Of a stretch of DNA of 64,000 nt, positions 54,811 to 63,871 are shown piece after piece. Where the stretch lies: positions 40,867 to 104,866 of the forward strand of contig JAUSOF010000051.1 in the NCBI GenBank assembly GCA_030656145.1, written 5' to 3'. Both the position numbers and the translations under genes were made by a program. Numbering within the stretch: the first letter of the stretch is position 1; each line of letters begins with the position of its first letter. This stretch comes from Pseudomonas sp. (lineage in GTDB: Bacteria; Pseudomonadota; Gammaproteobacteria; Pseudomonadales; Pseudomonadaceae). Below the pieces are notes generated by a model, which searched no databases, had not been told where the DNA came from, and saw only the letters and a list, made by a program, of their open reading frames with translations.

Positions 54811-55378
54811 AGGCATAGCCCGCCGGCTCTGCTGGGGGGTGCTGGCCTGGTTGAGTCTGCTCGGGTCCGGCAACGCCAGCGATAACCAGGCATGGGATGC
54901 CCTGCGTGAGGGGCGCGCGCTGTTGCTGTTGCGCCATGCCCGCGCGCCTGGCATCGGTGATCCGCCGAGCTTCCAGCTCGGCGATTGCACCACCCAGCGC
55001 AACCTCAGTGAGCCAGGTCGCGAGGAGTCCCGACGTTGGGGCGAGTTATTACGCAGTCAGCGGATTGAGCAGCCCAGGCTGTTCAGCAGCCGCTGGTGTC
55101 GCGCGCGGGAGACTGCGCAGGCAATGCGCCTAGGGCCGGTTGAACCTTTGCCGGCACTGGATTCCTTTTTCACCAGCCGCACGTCAGCCAGTCAACAGAC
55201 TGCTGAGTTGCTCGTCCAGATCAATGGTTTGGCGCACGGCGCGCCCATGGTGCTGGTGTCCCACCAAGTGAATATCACGGCCTTGACCGGCATCTACCCG
55301 GCCTCCGGCGAAGGCCTGATTCTGGCTCTGCCGCTTGGCGCTCCTGCTCGGGTGCTGGCGCGTATACCTACGCCCTAG
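54791..55378 (+). CDS. Exported histidine phosphatase family protein
   Basis: A 195-residue protein of the phosphoglycerate-mutase/SixA-like clan. A signal peptide is likely (cut near GNASD). The catalytic motif is LLRHARAPG, with a second arginine block RWCRARETA and the late histidine in VSHQVNI. It starts at GTG 54791 within the end of the previous gene. Substrate unknown; similar periplasmic members act on phospho-sugars or phospholipid heads. Confidence 0.75.
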   Translation: MATSASRGIARRLCWGVLAWLSLLGSGNASDNQAWDALREGRALLLLRHARAPGIGDPPSFQLGDCTTQRNLSEPGREESRRWGELLRSQRIEQPRLFSSRWCRARETAQAMRLGPVEPLPALDSFFTSRTSASQQTAELLVQINGLAHGAPMVLVSHQVNITALTGIYPASGEGLILALPLGAPARVLARIPTP

Positions 55379-55711
55379 CAAGCTTACGGCGCGTCGCAAC
55401 GCGCGAGCAGCACCAAGCCTCCCGGGTCACTCCCCGCCGTTTCAGGGCCATACCAACGCGCCATTGGCCGCGCGTTTGTCAGCGTCGCGCCGGCTTAAAA
55501 CAGACGCTTTACTGGAAGTCGAGCAGGTCACAGGCGCGGCCAGCTGGCTGGCTTTTGTGTGTGGCCGTTTTGCTGGAAAAGCGGAATTTATTTAGATAAT
55601 CCAGCGATTGGCGGTGCTGTGGCGCTAGACTCGCCGTGCTTTGCCCTTGTAGTGAGCGGGGCAGCCCCCATCTCATGAACTCTTCTTTATTTACAGGTGC
55701 GTGCATTTTCT
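55379..55711. other. Intergenic region before the ABC exporter
   Basis: This 333-base gap shows no ORF I trust and no repeat. The only promoter-like part is AT-rich, around 55580-55605 (TTTGCT...TTATTTAGATAATCC), weak by consensus. Presumably it carries the promoter of the four-gene export region downstream. Confidence 0.3.
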
Positions 55712-56644
55712 ATGAGTACTGCTCTGTCCATCCGGCAGTTGACCAAAACCTACGGCAATGGCTTCCAGGCTCTGCATGGCATTGATCTGGATGTGGCCGA
55801 AGGTGATTTTTTCGCCTTGCTCGGCCCCAATGGTGCCGGCAAGTCCACCACCATCGGTATTCTCTCCACGCTGGTAACCAAGACCAGCGGCACCGTCAAT
55901 GTGTTTGGCCATGACCTGGACCAGCAGCCTTCAGCGCTCAAACGTTGCCTGGGCGTGGTGCCCCAGGAGTTCAACTTCAACCAGTTCGAGAAAGTCTTCG
56001 ACATCGTCGTGACCCAGGCTGGTTATTACGGCATCCCTGCGCGCATCGCCAAGGAGCGTGCCGAGCAGTACCTCAACCAGCTCGGGTTGTGGGACAAGCA
56101 CAACGTGCCCTCGCGGGAGCTGTCCGGCGGCATGAAGCGGCGTTTGATGATTGCCCGTGCCCTGGTCCATCAGCCGCGATTGCTGATCCTCGATGAGCCT
56201 ACTGCGGGCGTCGATATCGAGCTACGTCGCTCGATGTGGAGTTTTCTCAGCGAGCTGAACCAGCAAGGCATCACCATCATTCTCACCACCCATTATCTGG
56301 AGGAGGCCGAGCAGTTGTGCCGCAACATCGGCATTATCGATCACGGCCGAATCGTCGAGAACACCAGCATGCGCGAGCTGCTGAAGAAGCTGCATGTGGA
56401 AACCTTCCTGCTCGACCTGAAAGAGTCGTTGCTGGTGCCGCCGCACCTGATCGGTTACCCGGCGCACCTGCTCGACCATCACACCCTGGAAGTGCAAATC
56501 GACAAGAACCAGGGCATTACCGAGCTGTTTCGCCAGTTGGCGCTGCAGAACATCGAGGTGCTCAGCTTGCGTAATAAAACCAATCGACTGGAAGAGTTGT
56601 TCGTCTCCCTGGTCGAGAAAAACCTGGCGAAGGTGGCGGTATGA
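55712..56644 (+). CDS. ABC transporter ATP-binding protein (YadG-like)
   Basis: A 310-residue ABC-2-type ATPase. Walker A is GPNGAGKST, the signature is LSGGMKRRLM, Walker B is LLILDEPTAGVD, and the switch histidine is in LTTHYLEEAE. A C-terminal extension (about 230-310) matches the YadG type. The ATG at 55712 is chosen over a GTG at 55697. Its stop overlaps the start of the permease (ATGA). Together they form a YadG/YadH-type exporter of unknown cargo. Confidence 0.9.
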   Translation: MSTALSIRQLTKTYGNGFQALHGIDLDVAEGDFFALLGPNGAGKSTTIGILSTLVTKTSGTVNVFGHDLDQQPSALKRCLGVVPQEFNFNQFEKVFDIVVTQAGYYGIPARIAKERAEQYLNQLGLWDKHNVPSRELSGGMKRRLMIARALVHQPRLLILDEPTAGVDIELRRSMWSFLSELNQQGITIILTTHYLEEAEQLCRNIGIIDHGRIVENTSMRELLKKLHVETFLLDLKESLLVPPHLIGYPAHLLDHHTLEVQIDKNQGITELFRQLALQNIEVLSLRNKTNRLEELFVSLVEKNLAKVAV

Positions 56645-57435
56645 GCACGGCTTATGTGAATTCCGAATTCGCCGCCAACATGGTGGCGTTGCGCACCATC
56701 GTCTACCGCGAGATCCGCCGCTTCACCCGTATCTGGCCGCAGACGTTGCTGCCGCCGGCGATCACCATGGTTCTGTACTTCGTCATCTTCGGCAACCTGA
56801 TCGGCCGGCAGATCGGCGACATGGGTGGCTTCACCTATATGGAGTACATCGTGCCGGGGCTGATCATGATGTCGGTGATCACCAACTCCTACGGCAACGT
56901 GGTATCGAGCTTCTTTGGCAGCAAGTTCCAGCGCTCGATCGAGGAGCTGATGGTGTCGCCGGTGTCGCCGCACATCATCCTTATCGGCTATGTAACCGGC
57001 GGCGTACTGCGCGGCTTGGCAGTGGGGTTTATCGTCACTCTGCTGTCGCTGTTCTTTACCCATCTGCAGGTGCACCACTTGGGCGTGACGGTGCTGGTGG
57101 TGTTGCTGACGGCGACCATTTTCGCCCTCGGTGGCTTCATTAATGCGGTGTTTGCGCGTAATTTCGACGATATTTCGATCATTCCGACCTTCGTCCTGAC
57201 GCCGCTGACCTACCTGGGCGGGGTGTTCTACTCGATCACCCTGCTGCCGCCGTTCTGGCAGACGGTGTCGCTGGTCAACCCCGTGCTGCACATGGTCAAT
57301 GCCTTTCGCTATGGCATCCTCGGGGTGTCGGATATTCGCATCGGTGTCGCCATCGGCTTCATGCTGGTAGCCACCGCTGTGTTGTATGGCGTGTGCATTC
57401 GCTTGCTGGTCAGCGGGCGCGGCATGCGTCAGTAA
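56641..57435 (+). CDS. ABC-2 type permease (YadH-like)
   Basis: A 264-residue inner-membrane protein with six helices. YREIRRFTRIWPQTLLPPAI and the GGVFYSITLLPPFWQTVSLVNPV stretch mark the ABC-2 family. It is coupled to the ATPase by a four-base overlap. No periplasmic or outer-membrane partner is adjacent, and the cargo is unknown. Confidence 0.9.
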   Translation: MSTAYVNSEFAANMVALRTIVYREIRRFTRIWPQTLLPPAITMVLYFVIFGNLIGRQIGDMGGFTYMEYIVPGLIMMSVITNSYGNVVSSFFGSKFQRSIEELMVSPVSPHIILIGYVTGGVLRGLAVGFIVTLLSLFFTHLQVHHLGVTVLVVLLTATIFALGGFINAVFARNFDDISIIPTFVLTPLTYLGGVFYSITLLPPFWQTVSLVNPVLHMVNAFRYGILGVSDIRIGVAIGFMLVATAVLYGVCIRLLVSGRGMRQ

Positions 57436-57531
57436 CAGGTGTTGGTCACCAATATCGGGAAACATCTTTAGCGGCTGAGGCATACGGCGAAGACGTTAGA
57501 CTCAGCCTCTACAAAATAATTGGGGTTGTAT

Positions 57532-58560
57532 ATGTTTGGCCGTCCGCGCCCGTTATTCGCCGCATTGCTGCTGCTTTCGACTGCCTGGCCCTTGGCGCAG
57601 GCGGCTGAAGGCCCGTTGGTCGAAGTGGTGCCGGTGGAAAGAACCCTGGTGCGCGACGAGCTGATTACCTTCGGCTCGCTGCGCTCGGACGAGTCGGTGA
57701 TGATCCGCCCGGAAATCGCCGGTCGCCTGGCCACCTTGCATTTTCGTGAAGGCCAGAGTGTCGAGGCCGGAGCCTTGTTGGTCAGCCTGGACGATGCCAT
57801 CGCCCGCGCCGAGCTGGCCCAGGCCCGGGCCAACCTGAACCTGGCGGAAAGCAACTTCCAGCGCGCGCAGATGCTGTTCAAGCGCGGGGCCAGCAACGCC
57901 CAGGCCCTGGATGAAGCCAGCGCCCAGCAGCAGGCGGCCCGCGCAACCCTGGCACTGTCCCAGGCGCGCCTGGACAAATCGCGGATTCTGGCTCCCCATG
58001 CCGGGGTACTGGGGCTGCGCCATGTCAGCCCCGGTGATTACCTGAGCGAAGGCCAGGACATCGTTAACCTTGAAGTGCTCAACCCGCTCAAGGTGGAGTT
58101 CCGTATTGCGCAAAAGGCGGTCAGCCAGATCCGTCTCGGCCAGCCCATCGAGATCAGCCTGGACGCCTATCCCGGTGAGCGGCTTGGCGGTGAGATCTAC
58201 GCCATCAACCCGCGCCTGGACGAAGCCGGGCGCAGCCAGGCGATTCGCGCCCATATCGACAATAGCGATGGGCGTCTGAGCCCCGGGCAGTTCGTCAAGG
58301 TCTCGGTGATTCTTGCCGAGCGGCCCACGGCCTTGGTGATCCCGGAAGAAGCGGTAATGCCGGTTGGCGAGCGGTTGCTGGTCAATCTGGTGGTGGATGG
58401 CAAGGTCGAGCTGCGCGAGGTCAAGTTGGGCAAACGCATGGACGGCAAGGTCGAGGTGCGTGAAGGCCTGGTCGGTGATGAAACCCTGATCAGCGCAGGT
58501 TGGCAGAAAGTACGCGCGGGGATTGCGGTGCGCACCAAGGTGGTGGAGCAAACGCCATGA
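57532..58560 (+). CDS. RND efflux periplasmic adaptor (membrane fusion protein)
   Basis: A 342-residue adaptor: signal peptide (cut near AQAAEG), lipoyl halves around a coiled-coil hairpin (LAQARANLNLAESNFQRAQMLF to LALSQARLDKSRIL), then beta-barrel and membrane-proximal domains. It links the RND pump to an outer-membrane channel. The stop overlaps the pump start by four bases. No TolC-type channel gene follows; MexM/MexN-like two-gene operons borrow OprM, and this may do likewise. The substrate is unknown. Confidence 0.9.
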   Translation: MFGRPRPLFAALLLLSTAWPLAQAAEGPLVEVVPVERTLVRDELITFGSLRSDESVMIRPEIAGRLATLHFREGQSVEAGALLVSLDDAIARAELAQARANLNLAESNFQRAQMLFKRGASNAQALDEASAQQQAARATLALSQARLDKSRILAPHAGVLGLRHVSPGDYLSEGQDIVNLEVLNPLKVEFRIAQKAVSQIRLGQPIEISLDAYPGERLGGEIYAINPRLDEAGRSQAIRAHIDNSDGRLSPGQFVKVSVILAERPTALVIPEEAVMPVGERLLVNLVVDGKVELREVKLGKRMDGKVEVREGLVGDETLISAGWQKVRAGIAVRTKVVEQTP

Positions 58561-61500
58561 CCCTCTCGGATATCTGCATCCGCCGGCCGGTGTTCGCCAC
58601 CGTGCTGTCGCTGATCGTGGTGCTGCTCGGGCTGATGGCCTACGACCGCCTGAGCGTGCGCGAATACCCGAATATCGATGTGCCGATCGTCACGGTCAAC
58701 GTCAGCTATCCCGGCGCCAGTCCGGAGATCATGGAATCTCAGGTCGCCCAGCCGATCGAGGATGTGTTGTCCGGCATCGAGGGCCTGGATTTCGTCAGCT
58801 CCATCAGCCGCTCGGAAAACACCCAGATCACTGCCCAGTTCAAGCTGGGCTCCAACAGCGATGAAGCGGCCAACGATGTGCGTGACCGCCTGGGTCGGGT
58901 GCGTGGTTTGCTGCCCGATGAAATTACCGAGCCTATGGTGCAGAAGGTCGAGGCCGACGCGCAGCCGGTGATCTGGCTGGCGTTCTACAGCGAACGCTAC
59001 AGCGCCATGGAGATCACCGATGTGCTGGAGCGGGTGATCAAGGATCGCCTGCAGACCATCCCGGGTGTGTCGGAGGTGCAGATTCGTGGCGGGCGCACCT
59101 TCGCCATGCGTATCTGGCTGGACCCGGAAAAACTCGCTGCGCACAACCTCACCGTGCAGGATGTGGAAGATGCCCTGCGCCGGCAGAACGTCGAGATTCC
59201 CGCCGGGCGCATCGAGTCGCAGCAGCGCGAATTCACCGTGCTCTCGGAAACCGACCTGAACACCCCGGAGCAGTTCAACCAGTTGATCCTCGACGACTCC
59301 CAGGGCTACCTGCTGCGCCTGTCCGATGTCGGTTATGCCGAAATAGGTGCGCGGAACGAGCGCAGCATCGTCCGCTACAAGGGCCAGCCGGCCGTGTCCA
59401 TGGGCATGGTCAAGCAGGCCACCGCCAACCCGCTGGATATCTCCGATGGCCTGGCGGCAGCCATGCCCGATGTATTGGCATTGCTGCCGGACGGCATGCA
59501 CATGCAGGTAGCCAACGACAACTCGCTGTTTATCCGCGAGTCGATCGACAACGTGTTTATCACCATCTGGGAAGCGGTGGCGCTGGTCATCCTGATCATC
59601 TTTATCTTCCTGCGCTCGCTGCGTGCCACCCTGATTCCCCTGGTGACCATCCCGGTGTCGCTGATCGGTGCCTTTGCCCTGATGAGCCTGATGGGCTTCA
59701 CCATCAATACCCTGACCCTGCTGGCCATGGTGCTCGCCATCGGTCTGGTGGTGGATGACGCCATTGTCATGCTGGAGAATATCCACCGGCATATTGAAGA
59801 GGGCATGCAGCCGATGCAGGCGGCGCTCAAGGGTAGCCGCGAGATCGCCTTCGCGGTGATCGCCATGACCCTGACCCTGGCCGCGGTATTCGCCCCCATC
59901 GGCTTTATGCAGGGCACCACCGGCAAGCTGTTCACCGAGTTCGCCTGGACCCTGGCCGGCGCGGTGCTGGTCTCGGGTTTTGTCGCCCTGACCCTGACCC
60001 CGATGATGTGCGCGGTGATGCTCAAGCCGCACCAGGCGGGCCAGCGGCACAACCGGGTGTACAACCTGATCGAAGACTTTCTCAACGGTGTGACCCGCAA
60101 CTACAAGCGCCTGCTGGCTCGCGCCTTGAGTGCCTGGTGGCTGGTGGTCGCGGTGCTGCTGGGGACCATGCTGGCGTGTGTGTTGCTGTTCTCCGGGCTC
60201 AAGTCCGAGCTGGCCCCCACTGAGGACACCGGCACCATTGTCGGGGTATTCAATGGCCCGGATGGCGCCACCATCGGCTACACCGGCCGTTATGCGCGGG
60301 AGATCGAGGCGGCCTATGACAGCATCCCGGAAACCAACCGCTATATGGTGATCGCCGGTTTCCCCACGGTGGCCCAGGGTATTTCCTTTATGAAGCTGGA
60401 GGATTGGGGCGACCGTTCGCGCAGCCAGTTCGAGATCCGAAACCAATTGCTGCCCAAGCTGCAGGACATCGCCGGGGTCCGTGCCTTCCCGGTCAACCGC
60501 CCGCCGCTGGGGCAGAGTGCACGTAACCAGCCGGTCAACTTCGTGATTCGCTCCTCCATGGAATACGCCGAGCTGCAGGGCTATGTCGATGAACTGATGA
60601 GTCAGTTGCGTGGCTATCCGGGCCTGGAAAGCCTGGACAGTGACCTCAAGCTCAACGCGCCGCAGCTCAAGGTGACGATCAACCGCGAACAGGCGGTGGC
60701 GGTCGGCACCGACGTGGCGACCATCGGCCGCAGCCTGGAAAGCCTGTTCGGCAGCCGCCAGGTGACCCGCTTCAAGCAGAACGGCGAGCAGTACGACGTG
60801 ATGGTGCAGTTGCAGGGCGTCGACCGCAGCAACCCCCAGGACCTCGACCGGGTTTATGTGCGCGGCCGCGATGGCGGCATGGTGCAACTGTCCAACCTGA
60901 TCGAGGTGCGCGAGACCGTGGCCCCGCGTGAGCTCAATCACTTCAACCAGCTGCGCGCGGTGACCGTGAGCGCCAACGTCGGCTCCGGTTATACCCTGGG
61001 TGAAGCCTTGGCCCACCTGGAAAATACCGCCCGCAGCGTGTTCCCGGCTGCGACTCAATATGACTACACCGGCACCTCGCGGGACTTCAAGGAATCCAGC
61101 GCCGGCATCGGACTGATCTTCGCCCTGGCCCTGGCCTTTATCTTCCTGGTGCTGGCGGCGCAGTTCGAGAGCTTCACCGACCCGCTGATCATCCTGCTCA
61201 GCGTGCCGCTGTCGATGGCTGGAGCCTTGCTGGCCCTGACCCTGTTTGGCGGCACCCTGAACATCTACTCGCAGATCGGCCTGGTGACCCTGATTGGCCT
61301 GATCACCAAGCACGGCATCCTGATCGTCGAATTCGCCAACGTGCTGCTGCGCCAGGGCCATGAGTTGCGCGGCGCGGTGATCGACGCTTCGGTGCAGCGC
61401 CTGCGGCCGATCCTCATGACCACCGGGGCCATGGTGCTGGGCTCCTTGCCCCTGGCAATCGCTACCGGTGCCGGCGCCGAAAGTCGTCAGCAGATTGGCC

Positions 61501-61625
61501 TGGTGATAGTCGGTGGCCTGCTGGTCGGCACCTTCTTCACCCTGTTCGTGATCCCCACGCTGTATATGCTGCTGCGCCGCTGGCAGCCGATAAAGCAGGA
61601 AAGTGAGGAAATGGCGGTTGTCTAA
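58557..61625 (+). CDS. RND efflux pump, HAE1 family inner-membrane subunit
   Basis: A 1022-residue pump with 12 helices and two large periplasmic loops. The start TLSDICIRRPVFATVLS is typical. Helix 4 carries GLVVDDAIVMLEN with the paired aspartates that relay protons, followed by the conserved GSREIAFAVIAMT. The ATG at 58557 overlaps the adaptor stop (ATGA). It exports hydrophobic or amphiphilic compounds; specificity is not visible. The nested hairpins at 61639-61721 close the operon. Confidence 0.94.
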   Translation: MTLSDICIRRPVFATVLSLIVVLLGLMAYDRLSVREYPNIDVPIVTVNVSYPGASPEIMESQVAQPIEDVLSGIEGLDFVSSISRSENTQITAQFKLGSNSDEAANDVRDRLGRVRGLLPDEITEPMVQKVEADAQPVIWLAFYSERYSAMEITDVLERVIKDRLQTIPGVSEVQIRGGRTFAMRIWLDPEKLAAHNLTVQDVEDALRRQNVEIPAGRIESQQREFTVLSETDLNTPEQFNQLILDDSQGYLLRLSDVGYAEIGARNERSIVRYKGQPAVSMGMVKQATANPLDISDGLAAAMPDVLALLPDGMHMQVANDNSLFIRESIDNVFITIWEAVALVILIIFIFLRSLRATLIPLVTIPVSLIGAFALMSLMGFTINTLTLLAMVLAIGLVVDDAIVMLENIHRHIEEGMQPMQAALKGSREIAFAVIAMTLTLAAVFAPIGFMQGTTGKLFTEFAWTLAGAVLVSGFVALTLTPMMCAVMLKPHQAGQRHNRVYNLIEDFLNGVTRNYKRLLARALSAWWLVVAVLLGTMLACVLLFSGLKSELAPTEDTGTIVGVFNGPDGATIGYTGRYAREIEAAYDSIPETNRYMVIAGFPTVAQGISFMKLEDWGDRSRSQFEIRNQLLPKLQDIAGVRAFPVNRPPLGQSARNQPVNFVIRSSMEYAELQGYVDELMSQLRGYPGLESLDSDLKLNAPQLKVTINREQAVAVGTDVATIGRSLESLFGSRQVTRFKQNGEQYDVMVQLQGVDRSNPQDLDRVYVRGRDGGMVQLSNLIEVRETVAPRELNHFNQLRAVTVSANVGSGYTLGEALAHLENTARSVFPAATQYDYTGTSRDFKESSAGIGLIFALALAFIFLVLAAQFESFTDPLIILLSVPLSMAGALLALTLFGGTLNIYSQIGLVTLIGLITKHGILIVEFANVLLRQGHELRGAVIDASVQRLRPILMTTGAMVLGSLPLAIATGAGAESRQQIGLVIVGGLLVGTFFTLFVIPTLYMLLRRWQPIKQESEEMAVV

Positions 61626-61638
61626 AATCTGATTTTCG

Positions 61639-61721
61639 TAGGAGCGGGCCATGCCCGCGAAATAGCCGGGTCGCCGGCTAAAAGCATTGCGGGCATGGAC
61701 TGGGCGTCCCCGCCGCTCCTA
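61639..61721. repeat. Nested palindromic REP-like element
   Basis: Three perfect stems are nested: TAGGAGCGG/CCGCTCCTA (61639-61647, 61713-61721), CCATGCCCGC/GCGGGCATGG (61649-61658, 61689-61698) and TAGCCGG/CCGGCTA (61663-61669, 61674-61680). The outer ends match the repeat at 27318-27380. It lies between the convergent RND and CurA-type genes and may terminate both. Confidence 0.7.
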
Positions 61722-61732
61722 TGGTAGGTGTA

Positions 61733-62740
61733 TCAGTCGACTTTCAGCACCAGCTTGCCGAAGTTCTCGCCGCTGAACAGCTTGAGCAGGGTGTCCGGGA
61801 AGGTCTGCAGGCCAGTTACGATGTGCTCTTTCGACTTCAGCTTGCCACTGGCCATCCAGCCTGCCATTTCCTGTGCGGCTTCGGCGAAGCGCGGGGCGTA
61901 GGTCATCACCACCATGCCTTCCATGCGCGCGCTGTTAACCAGCAGGTTGAGGTAGTTGGCCGGACCTTTGATCGCCTGCTTGTTGTTGTACTGGCTGATC
62001 GCGCCACAGATGATCACCCGCGCCTTGAAGGCCAGGCGGGTCAGCACGGCATCGAGAATGTCGCCGCCGACGTTGTCGAAGTACACATTCACGCCCTTCG
62101 GGCATTCGCGCTTGAGGCCAGCGATCACGTCCTCGCTCTTGTAGTCGATGGCGCCGTCGAAGCCCAGCTCATCGATCAGGAACTTACACTTGTCAGCGCC
62201 GCCAGCGATGCCAATCACGCGACAGCCTTTGAGCTTGGCGATCTGACCGGCAATGCTGCCTACCGCACCGGCGGCGCCGGAAATCACCACGGTTTCTCCA
62301 GCCTTGGGCGCGCCGACATCAAGCAGGGCGAAATAGGCGGTCATGCCGGTCATGCCCAATGCCGAAAGGTACAGCGGCAGCGGCGCGCGTGTGGCGTCGA
62401 CCTTGTAGAAGCCCTTGGGCTCGCCGAGAAAATAATCCTGCACACCCAGTGCGCCATTTACATGGTCACCCACGGCAAAATCCGCGTGATGCGAGGCGAT
62501 GACTTCACCGACGCCGAGCGCACGCATCACTTCACCCAGGCCGACCGGCGGGATGTAGGACTTGGCATCGTTCATCCAGCCGCGCATGGCCGGGTCCAGG
62601 GACAGGTAGAGGTTCTTCACCAGGATCTGCCCGGGGCCGGGTTCGCCGATGGCGCTTTCCACATAGCTGAAGGTGTCGTGGCTGGGCAGGCCAACCGGGC
62701 GTTGGGCGAGGAGGAATTGGCGGTTGAGGCTGGAGGTCAT
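61733..62740 (-). CDS. NADPH-dependent curcumin-reductase-like oxidoreductase (MDR family)
   Basis: A 335-residue zinc-free medium-chain reductase. The N-terminus FLLAQRPVGLP and YLSLDPAMRGWMND are characteristic, followed by the Rossmann motif SGAAGAVGSIAGQIAK and FDNVGGDILDAVL. CurA-type enzymes reduce alpha,beta-unsaturated ketones with NADPH. It is convergent with the pump and divergent from the SDR gene; a shared small-molecule detoxification role is only a guess. Confidence 0.88.
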   Translation of the reverse strand: MTSSLNRQFLLAQRPVGLPSHDTFSYVESAIGEPGPGQILVKNLYLSLDPAMRGWMNDAKSYIPPVGLGEVMRALGVGEVIASHHADFAVGDHVNGALGVQDYFLGEPKGFYKVDATRAPLPLYLSALGMTGMTAYFALLDVGAPKAGETVVISGAAGAVGSIAGQIAKLKGCRVIGIAGGADKCKFLIDELGFDGAIDYKSEDVIAGLKRECPKGVNVYFDNVGGDILDAVLTRLAFKARVIICGAISQYNNKQAIKGPANYLNLLVNSARMEGMVVMTYAPRFAEAAQEMAGWMASGKLKSKEHIVTGLQTFPDTLLKLFSGENFGKLVLKVD

Positions 62741-62964
62741 GGTCGTTACTCATTGATCGGAAAGACTTGTGATAGCCCCTGGCGGTGCGATGGGCAAGGT
62801 TTGCCCTTGGCTCGAATGACGGCTAATCCATTCGGTTGATAGCAGCCGTTGCCCATAATCATTATTTTGCATAGAGCCATAACCGCTGCTCAAATAGTGC
62901 TGCTGTCGGGGGCGCTGCTCTGACTAGACTCGACGCAGACTATAACGCCTGCGAGGACACACAA

Positions 62965-63726
62965 ATGAGTTTGAGCTTTTCCGGCCAGGTTGCCCTGGTC
63001 ACCGGCGGCGCTGCCGGTATTGGCCGTGCGACGGCCCTGGCGTTCGCCAATGAAGGTATCAAGGTCGTGGTTTCCGATGTCGACGTGGCAGGCGGCGAGG
63101 GCATAGTCGAACTGATCTGTGCTGCGGGTGGCCAGGCCACCTTCGTGCGTTGCGACGTAAGCCGCGATGCCGAGGTCAAGGCCTTGATGGATGCCACGCT
63201 GGCCGCCTACGGTCGCCTGGACTACGCCTTCAACAATGCCGGTATCGAAATCGAGAAGGGCAAGCTGGCCGACGGCAGCGAAGCTGAGTTCGACGCCATC
63301 ATGGGCGTCAACGTCAAGGGCGTGTGGCTGTGCATGAAGTACCAGATCCCGCTGCTGTTGGCCCAGGGCGGCGGAGCTATCGTCAACACCGCCTCGGTCG
63401 CCGGCCTCGGTGCGGCGCCGAAGATGAGCATCTACAGCGCCTCCAAGCACGCAGTCATCGGCCTGACTAAATCGGCGGCGGTGGAATACGCGAAGAAGAA
63501 AATCCGCGTCAACGCGGTGTGTCCGGCCGTGATCGACACCGACATGTTCCGCCGCGCCTATGCAGCGGATCCGAAGAAGGGCGAGTTCGCCGCCGCCATG
63601 CACCCGGTCGGGCGCATCGGCAAGGTCGAGGAAATCGCCACTGCAGTGCTCTACCTGTGCTGCGATAACGCCGCTTTCACCACCGGCCATGCCTTGGCAG
63701 TGGACGGTGGAGCAACAGCGATCTGA
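62965..63726 (+). CDS. Short-chain dehydrogenase/reductase
   Basis: A 253-residue classical SDR. The cofactor loop is TGGAAGIGRA, the stabilising motif NNAG, and the catalytic Ser-Tyr-Lys is in NTASVAG and YSASKHAV. Asp at VVSDVDVAG after strand 2 favours NAD over NADP. The C-terminus (ALAVDGGATAI) is of the glucose-1-dehydrogenase-like type. The substrate is unknown. A strong terminator follows. Confidence 0.9.
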   Translation: MSLSFSGQVALVTGGAAGIGRATALAFANEGIKVVVSDVDVAGGEGIVELICAAGGQATFVRCDVSRDAEVKALMDATLAAYGRLDYAFNNAGIEIEKGKLADGSEAEFDAIMGVNVKGVWLCMKYQIPLLLAQGGGAIVNTASVAGLGAAPKMSIYSASKHAVIGLTKSAAVEYAKKKIRVNAVCPAVIDTDMFRRAYAADPKKGEFAAAMHPVGRIGKVEEIATAVLYLCCDNAAFTTGHALAVDGGATAI

Positions 63727-63748
63727 TCGCGGTTTGCTCGCAGCATGC

Positions 63749-63775
63749 AAAAGGCGCCTAACCAGGCGCCTTTTT
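63749..63775 (+). terminator. Rho-independent terminator of the SDR gene
   Basis: An 11-bp perfect stem (63749-63759 with 63764-63774) with a four-base loop ends in TTTTT. It begins 23 bases after the SDR stop. Confidence 0.9.
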
Positions 63776-63802
63776 CGTTGGACGCACCTTAACCCTCGCC
63801 AC

Positions 63803-63871
63803 GCGTAGCCCGGATGCCATCCGGGGAGGTTGCCCACGGGCGGTAATTTTCCCGGATTTCATCCGTATATG
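63803..63871. repeat. Palindromic intergenic repeat at the window end
   Basis: GTAGCCCGGATG-CC-ATCCGGGG is a near-perfect palindrome, followed by a second CCCGGATTTCATCCG copy. The ends are those of another common Pseudomonas repeat. The remaining bases to 64000 hold no ORF or element that I can support. Confidence 0.5.

Noticed and set aside
58197..61652. A 1151-residue minus-strand frame opposite the RND pump
   Set aside because: It is antisense to a clear RND gene, has His/Gln/Asp-rich shadow composition and no domain.
61721..62839. A 372-residue plus-strand frame opposite the CurA-type gene
   Set aside because: Antisense to a well-recognised reductase, and it starts in the repeat region.
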